Assembly (NCBI RefSeq): GCF_014490785.1
Contig: NZ_CP051488.1
Location: 3,348,001 to 3,412,000 of the forward strand
Origin: Kosakonia sp. SMBL-WEM22
GTDB lineage: Bacteria > Pseudomonadota > Gammaproteobacteria > Enterobacterales > Enterobacteriaceae
DNA: 64,000 bases
Reading direction: 5' to 3'
How positions within the stretch are numbered: position 1 is the first letter of the stretch; every line of letters begins with the position of its first letter. Shown piece after piece: positions 1 through 9,041 of the stretch. A program made the translations under genes and the position numbers. The notes under the pieces were generated by a model that made no database searches, had not been told where the DNA came from, and was given only the letters and a program-made list of their open reading frames with translations.

Positions 1-445
1 CGACGGTAAACGGGCGCATAATGGTATAACGCGCACCGGCTTTGGCTTCCTGGTACTCTTTAACGCCGCTTGAGAGCGAGTCCGGAGAGTAGTAATACTC
101 GCCGAAAACGTTGAAACTGCGGGCGATCTCCCACTGCAAACCGCCGCCGACGGCGATGGCATAGCCTTCGCTGCCCTCATCCGGGTTCAGGTAGATACCT
201 TTACCGCCAACGGTTGCCAGGAACGGCCCGAGCGGCAAGTTGTAACCGAGCCCAAGGCTTGCGGTATCACCATCATCTTCGCTATGCGCCCAGTTACCGC
301 TGACTGCGATACCACTGGTTTCGGTTCCCAGTCCGAAACCGAGGCTGCTGTAATCTTTACCAATCTGTCCATTCAGGCTAATCGCCTGCGCACCGGCGGA
401 GGCCAGCAACACGCCAGCACATCCTAATAGAGCTAACTTTTTCAT
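1..445 (-). CDS. yfaZ: YfaZ family outer membrane protein (3' end missing)
   Basis: The first 148 codons read leftward from an ATG at 445 and run off the window edge. The start MKKLALLGCAGVLLASAGAQA is a typical Sec signal peptide with cleavage after about residue 21. The mature part is rich in Gly, Ser and aromatic residues in alternating strands (for example the stretch around GLGYNLPLGPF and VFGEYYYSP), as expected of a small outer membrane beta barrel. It matches my memory of E. coli YfaZ, an uncharacterised barrel of about 180 residues. The neighbour on the right is an rpn gene, not the E. coli neighbour nudI. The function is unknown. Confidence 0.8.
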   Translation of the reverse strand, partial: MKKLALLGCAGVLLASAGAQAISLNGQIGKDYSSLGFGLGTETSGIAVSGNWAHSEDDGDTASLGLGYNLPLGPFLATVGGKGIYLNPDEGSEGYAIAVGGGLQWEIARSFNVFGEYYYSPDSLSSGVKEYQEAKAGARYTIMRPFTV

Positions 446-568
446 TTTTACGTTCCGCACGAAACGGGGCAGTGCCCCAAAGCGTCTGATTGTACGCTTA
501 TTTTCCCGGCAGCAGAACGTCTAATAGTGTGTGAGGACTGAGGGCTAAACGCCTGGCACTGGAGCGTG

Positions 569-754
569 TCAGTGGCGGGCTTTCTCTACCATCTCAACCG
601 GAATACCGGTCAGGGAGGCCACAACGTCAGGCTCCATCCCCTTTTCCAGCATCACTTTCGCGATACGCATCGCCTCCTGTTGAACGCCTTCGGCTCGCCC
701 CTGAGCCAGGCCTTTAACCAGCCCCTCTTCGCGAAGATATTGTGCAATGTTCAT
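569..754 (-). CDS. Putative intragenic antitoxin RpnS, in frame inside the rpn gene
   Basis: Codon 246 of the rpn gene is an ATG (752-754 on the plus strand, read leftward). It is preceded by a perfect AAGGAG (761-766) at 6-base spacing. Translation from here gives a 61-residue C-terminal product starting MNIAQYLREEGLVKG and ending VEKARH. This is stronger than the ribosome site of the full-length gene. Rpn genes of E. coli are known to make such a short C-terminal protein that binds and inhibits the nuclease, so this start is likely real here. The sequence shows the start signal directly; the antitoxin role is inferred from the family. Confidence 0.7.
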   Translation of the reverse strand: MNIAQYLREEGLVKGLAQGRAEGVQQEAMRIAKVMLEKGMEPDVVASLTGIPVEMVEKARH

Positions 755-1489
755 TAACGTCTCCTTCTGCTGCTGATCCACTGTCTGGCTGGCCATAGCG
801 GTCAAAAGCGTTGCCGGATCGGCGGTGTGCCCGGCCTGTAACAGGTAGTGCAGCAACGCTTTCAACTGCGCGTGGCCAGTGTATCCCAGCGCCAGCAGGC
901 TGACCAGTTGCTCTCTGAACTCCAGCATATCCCGCTGACGCACATGTTTTTGCAGAAGTTCGAGCATCGCAATCCGTCGATGTTGCGCGATTTCAGCATC
1001 GGGTATCTGCGAGACATCGATCAGAGGAAAGGAGTGCGTATAGAGCGCTTCGGCCTGTTGAGATAACGGAAATCTGTCGAGCCAGCGCAGTGACCATGGG
1101 TAAGGGGTTACCCGTCCATGATAGAACAACACCGGGATCACCAGCGGCAGGTCGGTATGTCCTTTATCGAGATGGCGCTGCATAGCAGCTATGGCATAGC
1201 GCATCAGGCGAAAGGCCATATTCTTATCTGGTGAGCTTTGATGCTCCACCAACGCATAGAGATAACCGTCGCCAGAGCAGGTTTTCAGGGAGTAGAGAAT
1301 ATCGGAGTAGCAGTAACGCAGATCCTCCTCAACAAAGCTGCCCGACTCAAGATGCAAAGTACTCAGATCGCACAGCGCCAGTAAACGCTTTGGTAGATGG
1401 ATTTCGAAAAAGTCATGCGCCGTTTCCGCATGTGACAGTAATTTGCGAAACACCGCATCATGCGGTGCAGATGATGAAGATGTGCCCAT
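569..1489 (-). CDS. Rpn family recombination-promoting nuclease (full-length RpnL)
   Basis: A 306-residue protein of the Rpn/YhgA-like transposase-nuclease family (PF04754). The PD-(D/E)XK core is visible: D63 in YSDILYS, then E82 and Q84 in LVEHQSS, followed by the conserved MAFRLMRYAIAAMQRHL segment at 91-107. The C-terminal third is a variable helical domain with a Gly/Gln-rich linker (about 255-270). The start at 1489 has a GGGAG ribosome site 4 bases upstream. Rpn proteins cut DNA and have been linked to RecA-independent recombination and to phage defence, where a separately translated C-terminal piece inhibits the toxic full-length form. It stands alone between yfaZ and menE; which of the E. 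coli rpnA-E genes is closest cannot be settled by eye. Confidence 0.85.
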   Translation of the reverse strand: MGTSSSSAPHDAVFRKLLSHAETAHDFFEIHLPKRLLALCDLSTLHLESGSFVEEDLRYCYSDILYSLKTCSGDGYLYALVEHQSSPDKNMAFRLMRYAIAAMQRHLDKGHTDLPLVIPVLFYHGRVTPYPWSLRWLDRFPLSQQAEALYTHSFPLIDVSQIPDAEIAQHRRIAMLELLQKHVRQRDMLEFREQLVSLLALGYTGHAQLKALLHYLLQAGHTADPATLLTAMASQTVDQQQKETLMNIAQYLREEGLVKGLAQGRAEGVQQEAMRIAKVMLEKGMEPDVVASLTGIPVEMVEKARH

Positions 1490-1592
1490 AGCTCTCCCTG
1501 CTTTAGCTGCGGGCGCAAATTAACACACTCTGAGCGCATGTCAGCTGGCAGTTTTCGCTCTGTCGAGGTAGCTCGCAAAAAGCGTTATGGCA

Positions 1593-2957
1593 TTAGCACT
1601 GTTGCTGGTTGACCCACGTCTGCAGGGCGCGGCGGGAGATTTTGATGCCGCCGTTTTTCAGCTCCTCTGGCAACGGCAGCCAGCGCACCGGCTGTTGAAA
1701 ACGCGCCAATTTATCCGCTGCCCAGTGTATGAGGGCCGCGGTATTGACCTCGCTTTCGCACTCAATCACCGCTACCGGACGCTGCCCAAACTCCGCATCA
1801 TCAACCGGTACCACAAACACCTGCTGCACCTGTGGATGACGGGCGATAGCGCGCTCCACCTCTTCAGGCTGAATACCTTCGCCGCCGCTGAAAAAGAGGT
1901 TATCCAGCCGGCCATGCAGAGTCAGCCGCCCGTCACGCAGCGTGCCGCGATCGCGGGTGGCAAACCAGCCGGCATCATTAACCAGCGGCAGCACCGCACC
2001 GTTGCGCCAGTAGCCTGCGGCGAGGCTCTCTGCACGCAGCCACACCTCTTCGCCGACAATTTTCACCTCCCTTCCCGGCAGCGGGAAGCCAACATCCGGC
2101 GCACCGTCGGCCTCTTTCGCACAGACCGTTGAGGCAAACTCCGTCAAACCATATCCGCACCAGCAGCGGATGCCGCGCGCGCGCGCCTGTTCGGTCAGCT
2201 CCACCGGGATCGCCGCGCCGCCAAGCAGCACCGCTTTCAGCGACAGAGGGGCATTCTCATTGAGCAGGCGCCAAAGCTGCGTCGGCACCAGCGACGCATG
2301 GCTACAGCCACGTAGCGCCTGATCCAGCGGCAGCTTGTCGTGCACCGTGATGCGCGCCCCCGCCAATAGCCAGCGCCATAAGATCCCCTGCCCGGAGACA
2401 TGAAATAGCGGTAGCGAAAGCAGCCACTCATCTTTGGCGGTAAACGGGATAAGTGCCAGTACACCCTGGGCGCTGGCCAGATGGGCAGCGAAGGTGTGTA
2501 CCGCCGCTTTTGGCAAACCCGTCGAGCCAGAAGTGAGCGTCATTGACGCCAGCCGCTGCGGCTGCCATTCAACTGCGTGCTCACCGGACTCTTGCACACA
2601 GCGCAGAGTGATGAAGTTGTGTGCAAACGGCGCAGGGGTCAGATCGAGGGCGAAGCGCAGCGTCATGGCAGGCAACAGCGTATCCAGCAAGGCGGCGGGA
2701 AGTTGCGGGTTGATGGGTAACACGCGCGCGCCACATTGTAACAGCGCCAGCCAGGCCAGCACCGTCTGCGGCTTGTTGCGAGCGCGCAACATTACACCGT
2801 CACCTGCGCGTACGCCCTGGCGGGCAAAGCCGCTTGCCAGCGCATCGACCTCTTCACAGAGCTGCTGCCAGCTCAGAGTGCGCTGACCTGAGCGCAGCGC
2901 AGGTTGGTCGCCGTGCTGCTCATGCCAGTATCGCCACGGCCAGTCGGGAAAATTCAT
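1593..2957 (-). CDS. menE: o-Succinylbenzoate-CoA ligase
   Basis: Activates o-succinylbenzoate with ATP and CoA in the cytoplasmic menaquinone pathway. The 454-residue protein is an ANL-superfamily acyl-CoA synthetase: P-loop TSGSTGLPK at 142-150, the GYGLTEFAS motif in the middle, the hinge DRGTLRDGRL region, and a C-terminal lysine K439 in GGIKISRR that serves the adenylation half-reaction. It is the last gene of the men cluster and overlaps menC by 4 bases (ATGA), so translation is probably coupled. About 100 bases separate it from the rpn gene downstream. Confidence 0.96.
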   Translation of the reverse strand: MNFPDWPWRYWHEQHGDQPALRSGQRTLSWQQLCEEVDALASGFARQGVRAGDGVMLRARNKPQTVLAWLALLQCGARVLPINPQLPAALLDTLLPAMTLRFALDLTPAPFAHNFITLRCVQESGEHAVEWQPQRLASMTLTSGSTGLPKAAVHTFAAHLASAQGVLALIPFTAKDEWLLSLPLFHVSGQGILWRWLLAGARITVHDKLPLDQALRGCSHASLVPTQLWRLLNENAPLSLKAVLLGGAAIPVELTEQARARGIRCWCGYGLTEFASTVCAKEADGAPDVGFPLPGREVKIVGEEVWLRAESLAAGYWRNGAVLPLVNDAGWFATRDRGTLRDGRLTLHGRLDNLFFSGGEGIQPEEVERAIARHPQVQQVFVVPVDDAEFGQRPVAVIECESEVNTAALIHWAADKLARFQQPVRWLPLPEELKNGGIKISRRALQTWVNQQQC

Positions 2958-3919
2958 CGTAACGCCTCCAGCTCCTCCGGCGCGCTGCAGGGAAGTTCAC
3001 TGCCGGGCCAGCGGCGAACCAGCTGTGAGGTCATCAACTGTAAGGTATCAAGACCTGGCACGATGCCCGGCGTCAGCCAGGCGGCAATCCGCGCCAGCTG
3101 CGTTAACCCAAGGCTCGATTCCAGCGATGAGCTGATCACCGCAGTCAAGCCGAGGGCATGCGCCGCCGCAACCTGCTGCGCCACTTTTTGCAGGCTGCCA
3201 GTGAGGGTTGGTTTGATCACCACCGCGCTGACGCCCGGCTGAGGCGTAAAGGTGAAATCCGCCTCGCGCAGGCTCTCATCCCAGGCGATGGCAATGCCGG
3301 TCTCCTCAGCAAAGGCCAGCGACGCTTCGCGGCTCTGGCACGGCTCTTCCAGAAAAGCGATGCGTGCACGGTTGGCAGGTGCGACATATTTAGCGAACTG
3401 GCGCGCTTTCAGCGGCGTCCAGGCGCGGTTGGCATCCAGACGCAGGCGCAGATCGGGGATCGACTCCAGCAAGAGATTGACCACCATGCCGTCACGCACC
3501 GCTTCATACAGACCGACTTTCACCTTCGCCAGCTTCTCGCCGGGCAGCGCGGCGAGTGCAGCAAACAGCTCATCAGGATCGCCGGTGCAGAGCATGGCGG
3601 CGCGGTAGTCGGCAGGCTGCGGCAATTGCTCCGCCAGCTCGGCCAGCGCACAGCTCAGGCCAAACGCCGCACTGGGTTGCGAGGGCAGCGCGAGCGACGC
3701 ACCGTCACGCCAGGCCTGCACCCACGCCATCACCACAGGCTGCACCGCATCCAGCGTTTCAATGCTGAACCCCGGCAGCGGCGCGATCTCGCCCCACCCT
3801 TCGCAGCCCTTTTCCTGAAGCCGAACAAACAGCCCGTCGCGGGTTTTCAGCCGTCGCTCGCGCAGCACCACGCCTGCATCCAGCGGGATCTGCCAGCGGT
3901 AGATCTGCGCCTGGCGCAT
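2954..3919 (-). CDS. menC: o-Succinylbenzoate synthase
   Basis: Dehydrates SHCHC to o-succinylbenzoate in menaquinone synthesis. This 321-residue enolase-superfamily enzyme shows the whole catalytic set: K132-x-K134 in AKVKVG, metal ligands D162 (RLDANRAW), E191 (FLEEP) and D214 (AWDESL), and the second base K236 (VVIKPTLTG). The positions are one higher than in E. coli MenC. It overlaps menE by 4 bases and shares one base with the end of menB, so the cluster is translated as a unit. Confidence 0.96.
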   Translation of the reverse strand: MRQAQIYRWQIPLDAGVVLRERRLKTRDGLFVRLQEKGCEGWGEIAPLPGFSIETLDAVQPVVMAWVQAWRDGASLALPSQPSAAFGLSCALAELAEQLPQPADYRAAMLCTGDPDELFAALAALPGEKLAKVKVGLYEAVRDGMVVNLLLESIPDLRLRLDANRAWTPLKARQFAKYVAPANRARIAFLEEPCQSREASLAFAEETGIAIAWDESLREADFTFTPQPGVSAVVIKPTLTGSLQKVAQQVAAAHALGLTAVISSSLESSLGLTQLARIAAWLTPGIVPGLDTLQLMTSQLVRRWPGSELPCSAPEELEALR

Positions 3920-4776
3920 TACGGGTTCCGTTTAAATTTGCTGAAGTCAGGCTGGCGCTTCTGGTTAAACGCGTTGCGACCCTCCTGACCCTCTTCGGTC
4001 ATATAGAAGAGCATGGTGGCGTTGCCCGCCAGCTCCTGCAGCCCCGCCTGGCCGTCGCAATCTGCGTTCAGCGCCGCCTTCAGACAGCGCAGCGCCATCG
4101 GGCTGTTCTGCAACATTTCACGGCACCAGCGCACGGTCTCTTTTTCCAGATCCGCTAACGGCACCACGGTGTTAACGAGCCCCATATCCAGCGCCTGTTG
4201 CGCATCGTACTGGCGGCAGAGGAACCAGATTTCGCGCGCTTTCTTCTGGCCGACAATGCGCGCCATGTAGGACGCGCCCCAGCCGCCGTCGAAGGAGCCA
4301 ACTTTTGGGCCGGTCTGGCCGAAGATCGCATTTTCCGCCGCGATGGTCAGATCGCACATCATATGCAGCACATGGCCGCCGCCGATGGAGTAACCCGCCA
4401 CCATCGCTACCACCGGTTTCGGGCAGGTGCGGATCTGGCGCTGGAAATCGAGAACGTTAAGGTGATGCACGCCGGAGTCATCCTGGTAGCCGCCGTAGTC
4501 GCCGCGCACCTTCTGATCGCCACCGGCACAGAAGGCTTTATCCCCTTCCCCGGTCAGGATGATCACCCCGATATTGTCGTCATAACGCGCATCGGCCAGC
4601 GCCTGGATCATCTCTTTTACCGTGACAGGACGAAACGCGTTGCGTACTTCCGGGCGGTTGATGGTGATTTTGGCGATGCCGTCAGCAGATTTTTGATAGC
4701 GGATATCGCTAAAGCCTTCGGAGCAGTCGTGCCACTCAACGGCGGCGTAGAGTTCTTTTTCATCAGGGTAGATCAT
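3919..4776 (-). CDS. menB: 1,4-Dihydroxy-2-naphthoyl-CoA synthase
   Basis: A crotonase-fold enzyme that closes the second ring of the naphthoquinone from OSB-CoA. Its 285 residues equal the E. coli length. Visible family motifs are GGDQKVRGDYGGY, the oxyanion-hole stretch SIGGGHVLHMMCDL, and FGQTGPKVGSFDGG. The start at 4776 overlaps the stop of menH by 4 bases. It is one of the most conserved genes of the cluster and the call is secure. Confidence 0.97.
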   Translation of the reverse strand: MIYPDEKELYAAVEWHDCSEGFSDIRYQKSADGIAKITINRPEVRNAFRPVTVKEMIQALADARYDDNIGVIILTGEGDKAFCAGGDQKVRGDYGGYQDDSGVHHLNVLDFQRQIRTCPKPVVAMVAGYSIGGGHVLHMMCDLTIAAENAIFGQTGPKVGSFDGGWGASYMARIVGQKKAREIWFLCRQYDAQQALDMGLVNTVVPLADLEKETVRWCREMLQNSPMALRCLKAALNADCDGQAGLQELAGNATMLFYMTEEGQEGRNAFNQKRQPDFSKFKRNP

Positions 4777-5549
4777 GGTCGGTCCTTAATCTCAAGAGGC
4801 AGAATTCGCGCCAGCAGAGCAGCAACGGCCGCGGGATTCTCCCGGTGCGCGTTGTGCCCGGCGGCAGGAATGGCGTAACAGTGGCGCGCGACTTCGCCCG
4901 CCAGCGCCCGAAATTTACGGTCATGTTCGCCAAAGAAATAGTGAACGGGAAAAAGGGCGTCCCGCAGCGCAGCGCGCAGATCGGGCTGACAGCCGAGCGA
5001 CGTCGCCGCCAGCATCTGCGCCAGCGCGTTACCGTCTTTGTGGTTGCGAAGCGCAACACGCGCCGCACGTTCGGTTTCTGACAGCGTGGCAAATACCGGC
5101 TGGCGATACCAGGCATCAAACACCTCAGTGAGCGGCTGGTGACGCAAGCGCTGACACCACGCTTCATCAGCCTCCCGCCGCGCAGCACGCGCCTGCTCAT
5201 CGGCAAGGCCAGGGTGGCCGCCTTCGATAATGAGACCCTGCAGTCCCGTCGGCTGCTGGCAAGCGTGGAACATCGCAATGCGGCCGCCGAGGGAGTACCC
5301 CACCAGCCAGTAATTTAGTATGTTGTAACGACTAAGCGTTGAGCGCAGCAGCACATCCATCTCTGTAAAAGAGTCGACGGAAGTTGCGGCTGATGCGCCG
5401 TGGCCCGGCAGGTCGAGATAGAGTCGCGGGAAAGCCGTAAGCGCGCCGCCGACGGGCTGCCATTCGCGGCTGTCACCGGAAAAACCGTGCAGAAAGATCA
5501 GCCACGGCAGCGGCTGTTGGCCGGCCTGGATCTCTGCATGCAGAATCAT
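4773..5549 (-). CDS. menH: SHCHC synthase (MenH, alpha/beta hydrolase)
   Basis: Eliminates pyruvate from SEPHCHC to give SHCHC. The 258-residue alpha/beta hydrolase has the nucleophile elbow GYSLGG with S86, then D210 (GEHDRKF) and H232 (AAGHNAH), the same numbering as the E. coli triad. HGFSGDSREW near residue 21 provides the oxyanion-hole loop. It overlaps menD by 4 bases and menB by 4 bases. Confidence 0.95.
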   Translation of the reverse strand: MILHAEIQAGQQPLPWLIFLHGFSGDSREWQPVGGALTAFPRLYLDLPGHGASAATSVDSFTEMDVLLRSTLSRYNILNYWLVGYSLGGRIAMFHACQQPTGLQGLIIEGGHPGLADEQARAARREADEAWCQRLRHQPLTEVFDAWYRQPVFATLSETERAARVALRNHKDGNALAQMLAATSLGCQPDLRAALRDALFPVHYFFGEHDRKFRALAGEVARHCYAIPAAGHNAHRENPAAVAALLARILPLEIKDRP

Positions 5550-7216
5550 AGCTGGCTGACCTGCGCTAAAAGTTTTTGCAGGGTGTGCGCGCCGTCGCTC
5601 TCGTTTACCACCACTTCAATCACTGTCGCGCCTGGCTTCTGCCACGCCTCGCTCAGCGCCTGCTCCAGCTGCGCCCAGCTCTCCGGACGGTGGTAAGGAA
5701 GCGCGAACATCGCGGCGGCATGATCGAAATGGACATTCTGTGGCATCAGGTAGAAGCGCTCGCGCTCGGCAGGCGGTGTCGGTAACAGGGAGAAGATCTG
5801 CCCGCCGTTGTTATTGACCACCAGCAGCACAAAGGGCGCGGAGGCCTGGCGCAGCAGTGCGAGGGCGTTGAGATCGTAGAGCGCAGAGAGATCGCCGACG
5901 ATTGCCAGCGTCGGGCGCGCGGTGGCCCGCTGCACCCCGGCCGCCGTGGAGAGCAGGCCATCAATGCCGCTCGCGCCGCGGTTGCTGTAAACCGGATACC
6001 CGACCGGCAGCTGCGCCAGCGCGTCCACCAGCCGAACCACCAGGCTGTTGCCGAGAAAAAGCTGCCCCTGCGGTGGTAAGTAGTCGCTAATACGGTGCGC
6101 CAACTGCGCTTCGCCGAAATCCTCGCGCTGTAGACGCACCCGCGCCCAGGCAAGCGCTGCGAGCGAGGTGAGCTTTTCGCACCACGGCGCGCGCGGTTCA
6201 GCCGGATGCAGCGCCAGCCAGCCTCCGACATCGGCCACTAAACGACGCCCGCGATGCTGGGCCGGATCGAGCCTGCCGGGAAGGTTATCAATCAGCCAGT
6301 ACTCTTGTGGCGCGCAGGTCGCCTGCCACTGTAAAAGGCGTTTTCCGGTCAGGCTGCTGCCGAACTGCAACACAATCTGCGCCTCGCTGAGCGCCTCGAC
6401 GGCCTGGCTATTAGCAAGCCAGAGATCGGCGCAGGGCAGCGGCTGCCCGGTTTGTGATAACACGTCGCCAATCAGCGGCCAGCCGAGGACTTTTGCCCAC
6501 TCTGCCAGCTTGCGCCCCTCAGTGGCGCTCATGCGCCCGCCTATTACAACGCCACGTTTCTGCCGCCAGGAGAACCAGTCCCGCTGGGTCTCGATGCCGC
6601 ACGGTGCGGATGCCTGTAACCAGGGCTTATCATCCTGCCACCAGTCGCCTAACGCCTGCTGCCAGCCAAGGCCGGTCTCATCCATTTCGCCATACAGCGG
6701 TTCGGCGAACGGGCAGTTAATATGCACCGCCCCGCCCTGCAATGTGCCCAAGAGGTTATCAATCGTCGAGACCAGCCAGCGCGCCGGAATATCCTGGGAC
6801 GGGCGCGGTAAGGCGATGGCCTCTGTCGGGTGGGAAGCAAAGATGCCCGGCTGGCGAATCGCCTGATTGGCACCGCAATCAATCAGCTCTGGCGGGCGAT
6901 CCGCCGTCAGCAGCACCAGTTTTTCACCGGTCAGCCCGGCTTCAATCAGTGCCGGGTAGAGGTTCGCCACGGCGGTACCGGAGGTGACAATCACCGCCAC
7001 CGGTTCACGGCTTGCTTTTGCCAGCCCGAGCGCAAGATGCCCCAGCCCGCGCTCATCAAAATGGGTGTGATGAATAAAGGCGCGGTTTTCGGCAGCAGCG
7101 AGCGTTAGCGGCGTCGAACGCGAGCCTGGCGCGATGCAGATATGTCGTACACCGTGGCGCGTTAAGGCTTCCAGAATCACTGCGGCCCAGCGTCGGTTGA
7201 ATGAGCTTATCGACAT
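5546..7216 (-). CDS. menD: SEPHCHC synthase (thiamine-diphosphate enzyme)
   Basis: Condenses isochorismate with 2-oxoglutarate, the first committed step of menaquinone synthesis. The protein is 556 residues from the ATG at 7216 (start MSISSFNRRW), which equals the E. coli length; an upstream in-frame ATG at 7234 would add six residues and is less likely. Thiamine-diphosphate features are the N-terminal APGSRSTPLTLAA with the following E of AAAEN, and the C-terminal GDLSALYDLNAL to NNNGGQIF Mg/ThDP motif. It lies 71 bases downstream of menF and overlaps menH. Confidence 0.96.
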   Translation of the reverse strand: MSISSFNRRWAAVILEALTRHGVRHICIAPGSRSTPLTLAAAENRAFIHHTHFDERGLGHLALGLAKASREPVAVIVTSGTAVANLYPALIEAGLTGEKLVLLTADRPPELIDCGANQAIRQPGIFASHPTEAIALPRPSQDIPARWLVSTIDNLLGTLQGGAVHINCPFAEPLYGEMDETGLGWQQALGDWWQDDKPWLQASAPCGIETQRDWFSWRQKRGVVIGGRMSATEGRKLAEWAKVLGWPLIGDVLSQTGQPLPCADLWLANSQAVEALSEAQIVLQFGSSLTGKRLLQWQATCAPQEYWLIDNLPGRLDPAQHRGRRLVADVGGWLALHPAEPRAPWCEKLTSLAALAWARVRLQREDFGEAQLAHRISDYLPPQGQLFLGNSLVVRLVDALAQLPVGYPVYSNRGASGIDGLLSTAAGVQRATARPTLAIVGDLSALYDLNALALLRQASAPFVLLVVNNNGGQIFSLLPTPPAERERFYLMPQNVHFDHAAAMFALPYHRPESWAQLEQALSEAWQKPGATVIEVVVNESDGAHTLQKLLAQVSQL

Positions 7217-7287
7217 GAATTTGTCCGGTATCAATATTGGGACTAAGTATAAATTTTCTGAAATGATGAGTTTTTGATATAGGTCGT

Positions 7288-8583
7288 CTATGGGTGCGTC
7301 TGTAGCAGCAATGATCGCAGCCCGGCGGCTTTATTATCGATCTCCTGCCACTCCTGCTCAGGATCGGAACCGGGCACAATGCCTGCCCCCGCATAGAGCC
7401 GCACCGTCTCGCCGCTCACCTTCGCCGAGCGCAGCGCCACGCAGAACTCGCTCTGTTTACGCGACAGATAACCTGCCGACCCGGCGTACCACTCGCGGGC
7501 AAAGTGTTCGTGATGGGCGATAAAGCGCCGGGCTTCAGGGCGCGGTAATCCCGCCACCGCCGCGGTTGGCTGGAGCAGATCTAAACAGAGCGCATCGTCC
7601 GCTACCCGCAAGTCGCTCCAGATACAGCGGCGTAAATGCTGCACTTTACGCAGTCGCACCACCTGCGGCGGCAGCACATCCAGCGTCCCGGTCTGCTGCT
7701 GCAAACGCTGGCAGATATCCTCCACCACTAGCATATTTTCACGCTGATTTTTATCGTCACTCATCAACCATGCCGCCCGCTGCTGCGCCTGCGTATCGTC
7801 ATCATGATTTGCCACCGTCCCGGCCAGCGCTTCGGTGCGCAGCGCCACGCCGCGCCGCCGCCATAGCCGCTCGGGTGTCGATCCGAGAAAGGCGGTGCGG
7901 GCATCAAAGCGATAGAGAAAGTGGAAGCAGTGAAGGTTGAGACGGCGGCTGGCGGCCATCAGCGCGCCAGCATTAATTGGCGCATCGAAGCGGTAGTCGG
8001 TCGCGCGGGCGAGTACGACTTTATCCAGCTCGCCGCGCTGGAGCGTCTCAAGCGCCTGAGTTATCAGCGTTTCCCACCCTTCGCGCGTCGGGAAGTGCTG
8101 CTGTTCAACACAGCGCGGCGGGGTGATTGCCAGCGGGACCGCAGGTGAAAGCGCGGTCAGAAAATCGGCCGCGCGGCGGGCATCATCACGTAGCGAGGTT
8201 TCGCTATAGAGATAGAGGCGCAGCATTGCTTTGCCCCCTTCGCGCCGCCATTCGAGGCGCGGTAAAAAGAGCGCGCCCTCGCTTGGCTCAAAGGCATTCA
8301 GCCCCCAGACGCGTACATCATCAGGCCAGGCCTGTTGGTAATGTTGCGCCTCAGCAAGGGAAGAAAACGCGCGTAACGCGCCAAGCGCGGCCGCTTCGTC
8401 ATCGCCGCTGCGCTGCTGCCAGTAGAATTGTGGAAAAACATGCTGGGCCGTAAGCCATGCCAGCGGGTCGAATGCATTGTTTAGCGGGAAGGGAACGTCA
8501 ACGAGGGTAAAACCAGGCGCGTCAGGAAATGTGGCGGCAAGACGCTGGTGTAGATCGCCAAGCGCAGAGGACAGAGAAAACAT
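7288..8583 (-). CDS. menF: Isochorismate synthase (menaquinone-specific)
   Basis: Converts chorismate to isochorismate for menaquinone. The 431-residue protein equals E. coli MenF in length. It belongs to the chorismate-binding family: general base K188 in GELDKVVLAR, E238 in GSTPERL, TEALAGT at 250-256, and the C-terminal YAGAGIVPGSDPEQEW block. It is first in the men cluster on this strand. The 102-base gap to elaB upstream should hold the men promoter, but I cannot place its boxes with confidence. Confidence 0.96.
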   Translation of the reverse strand: MFSLSSALGDLHQRLAATFPDAPGFTLVDVPFPLNNAFDPLAWLTAQHVFPQFYWQQRSGDDEAAALGALRAFSSLAEAQHYQQAWPDDVRVWGLNAFEPSEGALFLPRLEWRREGGKAMLRLYLYSETSLRDDARRAADFLTALSPAVPLAITPPRCVEQQHFPTREGWETLITQALETLQRGELDKVVLARATDYRFDAPINAGALMAASRRLNLHCFHFLYRFDARTAFLGSTPERLWRRRGVALRTEALAGTVANHDDDTQAQQRAAWLMSDDKNQRENMLVVEDICQRLQQQTGTLDVLPPQVVRLRKVQHLRRCIWSDLRVADDALCLDLLQPTAAVAGLPRPEARRFIAHHEHFAREWYAGSAGYLSRKQSEFCVALRSAKVSGETVRLYAGAGIVPGSDPEQEWQEIDNKAAGLRSLLLQTHP

Positions 8584-8685
8584 GCGAACCCCTCCCGGAA
8601 AAACGGCACGGTTTTAAAAACCACACAGTATACGGGGTACTACGATGAATAGCAGTACCCCCTTCCAGGGAGGGGAGATAAAGGT

Positions 8686-8988
8686 TTAGCGACGGGCTAA
8701 CAGCAGACCGAGCACCAGACCTACAGCAGCACCGGCACCAACGCCCTGCCACGGTTTTTCGTGCACATAGTCATCGGCGCGGTAAACCGCTTTTTTCGCA
8801 CGATAGTAGTAGGTATCAGACGCGCTGCTGACGCGGTTTTTCACATCATGCAGCGCCTGTTCAGCACGTGCTTTCAGCTCAATGTACTTCTGGTCAGCGG
8901 GATCGCCCGATGAGCGGAGAACTTCTTCCAGCGTTTCGCTCAGCAGGGTCAGGTCGTCGTCAATGTGTGAATCGAATTGATTAGTCAT
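8686..8988 (-). CDS. elaB: ElaB/YqjD/DUF883 family membrane-anchored ribosome-associated protein
   Basis: A 100-residue protein with a charged helical N-terminal part (about 1-75, rich in Asp, Glu and Lys) and a C-terminal glycine-rich membrane anchor ending GLVLGLLLARR. This is the architecture of the DUF883 tail-anchored proteins ElaB, YqjD and YgaM, which in E. coli sit on the inner membrane and bind ribosomes in stationary phase. It has its own gap on both sides. The role in stress is known for the family and not shown by this sequence. Confidence 0.93.
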   Translation of the reverse strand: MTNQFDSHIDDDLTLLSETLEEVLRSSGDPADQKYIELKARAEQALHDVKNRVSSASDTYYYRAKKAVYRADDYVHEKPWQGVGAGAAVGLVLGLLLARR

Positions 8989-9041
8989 CTCTTTTCTCCA
9001 TGTTATGCACCTGTACGCTAACTATAGACAATAGCTGACGT

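Noticed and set aside
2954..3988. Overlapping plus-strand frames opposite menC and menB
   Set aside because: Products carry no domain and lie wholly inside the conserved men genes.
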